Shown one piece after another: positions 61,106 through 64,000 of a stretch of 64,000 nucleotides of DNA. The notes under the pieces were generated by a model. That model did no database searches and was not told the origin of the DNA. It saw only the letters and a list, made by a program, of their open reading frames with translations. Location: the NCBI RefSeq assembly GCF_964204865.1, contig NC_135254.1:12591001-12655000 (forward strand). The letters run 5' to 3'. The position numbers and the translations under genes are program-made. Position 1 is the stretch's first letter. Every line of letters begins with the position of its first letter. Origin of the DNA: Styela clava (Eukaryota > Chordata > Ascidiacea > Stolidobranchia > Styelidae).

Positions 61106-61736
61106 ACAATGTTAAATTAAATAAAGTAAAATTCAACTAAAAAATGAGGTACGGTACCGTACATTACTACTAGTCGGCCAATATATATTTAGAATAATTT
61201 CACACTGCAACATAACTTGAGCAGGTACTGGCATTAGTGGTGCTGCTTCGGGGGTTCGGTTTAAGGTCAAACCACTGAACCGTACCGGTACTGAAATACA
61301 CTTTTCGAATGTATGTCCTACCGATACCGTATGTGCCGCTTTCTTGTTGGTGCAGTGTCTGGAAGAATACATGTCGCTATACAAAAATTAAGAAGCTCAT
61401 GATACTCTTTTATGACTTATGACAATGTTAAATTAAATAAAGAAAAATTCAACTAAAAAATGAGGTACGGTACCGTACATTACTACTAGTCGGCCAATAT
61501 CTATTTAGAATAATTTCACACCGCAACATAACTTGAGCAGATACTGGCATTAGTGGTGCTGCTTCGGGGGTTCGGTTTAAGGTCAAACCACTGAACCGTA
61601 CCGGTACTGAAATGCACTTTTCGAATGTATGTCCTACCGATACCGTATGTGCCGCTTTCTTGTTGGTGCAGTGTCTGGAAGAATACATGTCGCTTTTAAA
61701 AAATTAAGAAGCTCATGATACTCTTTTATGACTTCT
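61106..61736. repeat. Tandem duplication of a 316-bp unit
   Basis: 61106-61421 and 61422-61736 are two almost identical direct copies, differing at only a handful of sites. Each has a GGTACGGTACCGTAC palindrome near its left part and an ACCGTACCGGTAC word in the middle. The matching 80-codon minus-strand frames inside are copies of each other and have no recognisable domain, so I do not call them genes. A further ACGGTACCGTAAC word follows near 61790. Confidence 0.9.
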
Positions 61737-63246
61737 TCAATTTTATGCGTAGAACCGTAATCGAAGAGGCCATGCTACGCTTACGGGGTACGGTACCGTA
61801 ACAAAACATTAACACTTTTGAAGTGCACCCAGGATATGCACTGAATCCTTTTGCAGCCACAGAATTTTGCACCGGAGGACATTTTCTACCACGATAACAT
61901 ACATTTTCAGCTTGAACGTTTACGCCCAGGTACACATGCATCCATGGCCCTATGCACCTGTACTCGCGGTCAGTTTCACCAATGACATTAAACAACATGA
62001 TAGGCAACTCTGACGTCACTTCATAAGACTACAGGCGAAAGATTGTATTTCATGATACGCTCCAATGCATATATTTCTCGTCGCCTTATGCGTCCGTTTT
62101 TCGCTCGCTTTTGCTACTCGGCGTCTTTTTTACGTGTAGTACCTGTCTTTTTGCGCCTGTAACGAAACAAAATAATCTCTATATCTAAGAAGTTTTGCTC
62201 ACTTGGAAAGCTGGAATGGCAGGCAAGCTGTAAAGAGCAATTCTGGACATCATAGGCGTTTTTTTATCAGAGAAGATTACAAACGCGATAGCGGAAATAT
62301 TTGTGTGGAATATTTTGCAGATAATGACAAAGTTCAAAGTTAGTAATTTAAATATTTGCGCTTAATCATTGAAATTTCATTTAAAGAGGGTGTCATACAA
62401 AACTATGCTATGATACAATTCCATAACACAAAGTTTGCACTTATCGAACTTGCTTTTGTAGGTGAATTTATTAGACATATTACATATTCAGTTAATCGTA
62501 GGTAACATTGCTGGTACATAATGCATAGTAGATAGGTTTGTTTAAATTTAGGAATTTAGCTCATAGCCCACTAATTAATATTATCTTCTATGCGGTAGGT
62601 TGCAGGGCTGAATTCAACTTGCAGCCTTACCGACCACCTGACGATGCTCATTTAGTTTGGCTCGAGCAAGTCTTCTTGAAATGCTTGTGTGGATGAAAAC
62701 TACCTATTTTAGCAAATTTATTATGAGGGATTTCGCATATAATTCTCATTGATTGATGGCTGTTTATAATTCCTATTGATTGTGAATTCTGATTATAACA
62801 AAGAGTTAAAATTTTTTTTATCTAATTTACTGGTACCTTTTTCTTGTCAATATACCAAGCTGAGGTAATAAACAAGACAATACATTTATGTCATCTGGAA
62901 GCAAAATATGCACACTAATTAATAGTTTGGCACATTGAGATAATACATCATAACAGAAAATACAAGTTAAAGATATGTATGACCATCACAGGGTAATTAA
63001 AATTAAAAAAAATTATTAGGGGCTGTGGAGTATGAAAAGTTCAAGACAAAGAAAAGAACAAATGTTCATAGCTCATGAACTCTCAATTTTGCCTCCATTG
63101 CTTTGTGAAGGCCAATATATTTCGAGTGGCTGAATTGGTTTACCTTTATGATAGCAACGATTTTGTATTTAATATAGCGAGATTATTTCAATTTAATTCA
63201 AGTGATATTATTTCCCAAAGCAATGCTTGAATCGTCTAGAATAGAT
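61737..63246. other. Intergenic sequence without a supported gene
   Basis: The left part (61740-62170) is GC-richer than average but holds only unsupported short frames. Near 62600-62690 a minus-strand open stretch ends at a GTAAGG; it lacks partner exons and may be a dispersed repeat. Confidence 0.4.
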
Positions 63247-64000
63247 CAGTGGTGTCAAACTTATGGGTTTTCGAGAGCCGCATTGCATTTTGGAAATTGT
63301 AAAAAGAGCCGCAAACAGTTTTTGATAATGTATACTTAAAAGATATTTTTAAGATAGTTTTAGTTTGTGACATATATTGTGATGCAACTAAACAGTTGGA
63401 TTAAGTTTTATTATTTTCTTCAATTTCAAATGCAATTACATTTGCAAGTTACTGTATTTATTATGAAAAATCATAAAATTCTATGTACAACCATCAAAAT
63501 CATTTTTGAACAAGCTTTGAATAAGGAAAGAATAATACATACACTAAAAATAACTTAATCTAAATATATGAACCTAAAATTAACAAAAATACTACAGTAT
63601 AAACTCAATGTTTTAATAATTACATTTGTCCTGACGTTTGGCATCTTTTTTGTGTCACCAGCATACTAAGGCCAGGCTGAAATGATTTTATAGTACCAAC
63701 TCTAACTAACGAGGCCACATGATCATGGGTTAATCTGGATCTTTGCGAATGTTTAATTAATTCCAGTAATGCAAAAAAGTTACTTTTATCATTTCATGTA
63801 TAGATCAGTAAAAAAAAAAATGACAGATTTTTTCGACAAGACATTTCGCACCACATTGCGTGGCATAGGGTTGCTTGAATTATTGATATTGATTTTTAGT
63901 AACTAAGTCGTTGTATAATTATATTAATATACAAACACATGGAAATTTTTTGTTCGAAATTGGTCTTCGAATTTGTCATATTGACTGCGGAGCTTATTGT
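63247..64000 (-). pseudogene. hAT transposon remnant running off the right edge
   Basis: A typical hAT end, CAGTGGTGTCAAACTTATGG, begins at 63247, followed by GAGCCGCATT and a second GAGCCGCA word. On the minus strand, 63782-63621 encodes FFALLELIKHSQRSRLTHDH, then VASLVRVGTIKSFQPG and QKRCQTSGQM before a stop. This is the C-terminal end of a GTF2IRD2-type hAT transposase (RLxxxHLxxLxRxxT, ending in KRCQ). Further right, LRSQYDKFEDQF near 63985 may be another piece of it in a different frame. A stop in front of the first piece shows that the copy is dead. The transposase reads toward the left terminus, as expected. Confidence 0.75.

Noticed and set aside
61133-61688. Two copies of an 80-codon minus-strand frame
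   Set aside because: They are duplicated because the DNA is duplicated in tandem. No domain, no start context and no sign of selection can be seen.

Overview
The window is animal nuclear DNA. It is AT-rich, its genes are split by introns with ordinary GT/AG borders, and several proteins are clearly metazoan: the complex I subunit NDUFS3, mitochondrial BOLA3, the gamma-tubulin complex subunit MZT2, and R4-like RGS proteins. Short genes, short introns and strong 3' splice sites placed directly in front of start codons would suit a tunicate, but the species is inferred and not proven. Most exons lack an in-frame ATG, so genes were rebuilt by matching splice sites and reading phases by eye; every multi-exon model below except the partial ones adds up to a whole number of codons.

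Layout. At 0.2-1.5 kb is the 3' end of an unrecognised plus-strand gene with a coiled coil. From 4.8 to 46.3 kb lies a dispersed family of four RGS paralogues, here called A (minus, 4850-5549), B (plus, 13495-14778), C (minus, 23689-24908) and D (minus, 43565-46342). All four have a central exon of exactly 167 bp bounded by a phase-1 and a phase-0 intron. C and D look intact, A stops early in the last RGS helix, and B has lost residues that contact G-alpha. Between C and D are remains of small cysteine-rich genes (28.9 and 30.8 kb) and a five-exon minus-strand gene (34002-36165) that joins a ZU5 domain, with an HFS triplet like the PIDD/FIIND self-cleavage site, to a C-terminal cereblon-type CULT domain with all three cage tryptophans. 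This is the most unusual gene in the window. At 51.3-51.7 kb is a three-exon gene for an 89-residue secreted cysteine-rich, VWC-like peptide.

From 57.4 to 60.6 kb the gene density rises: MZT2 on plus, then on minus NDUFS3, BOLA3 and an unrecognised 162-residue protein, head to tail and each intact as one exon. NDUFS3 and BOLA3 both have stop codons inside an AATAAA and a 3' splice site just before the ATG, which suggests an operon-like, possibly trans-spliced unit. NDUFS3 is a complex I subunit and BOLA3 helps deliver iron-sulfur clusters, so their adjacency makes functional sense.

The rest is long AT-rich intergenic or intronic sequence with many transposon remains: two 179-bp hAT-like MITEs (one with a perfect 8-bp target duplication), two members of another hAT-like family, a mariner-like MITE, a 663-bp terminal-inverted-repeat element, two eroded hAT transposase ends (50.5 kb and the right edge), a duplicated and inverted block at 6.2-7.2 kb, and a 316-bp tandem duplication at 61.1-61.7 kb. 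No tRNA, rRNA or CRISPR array was seen.
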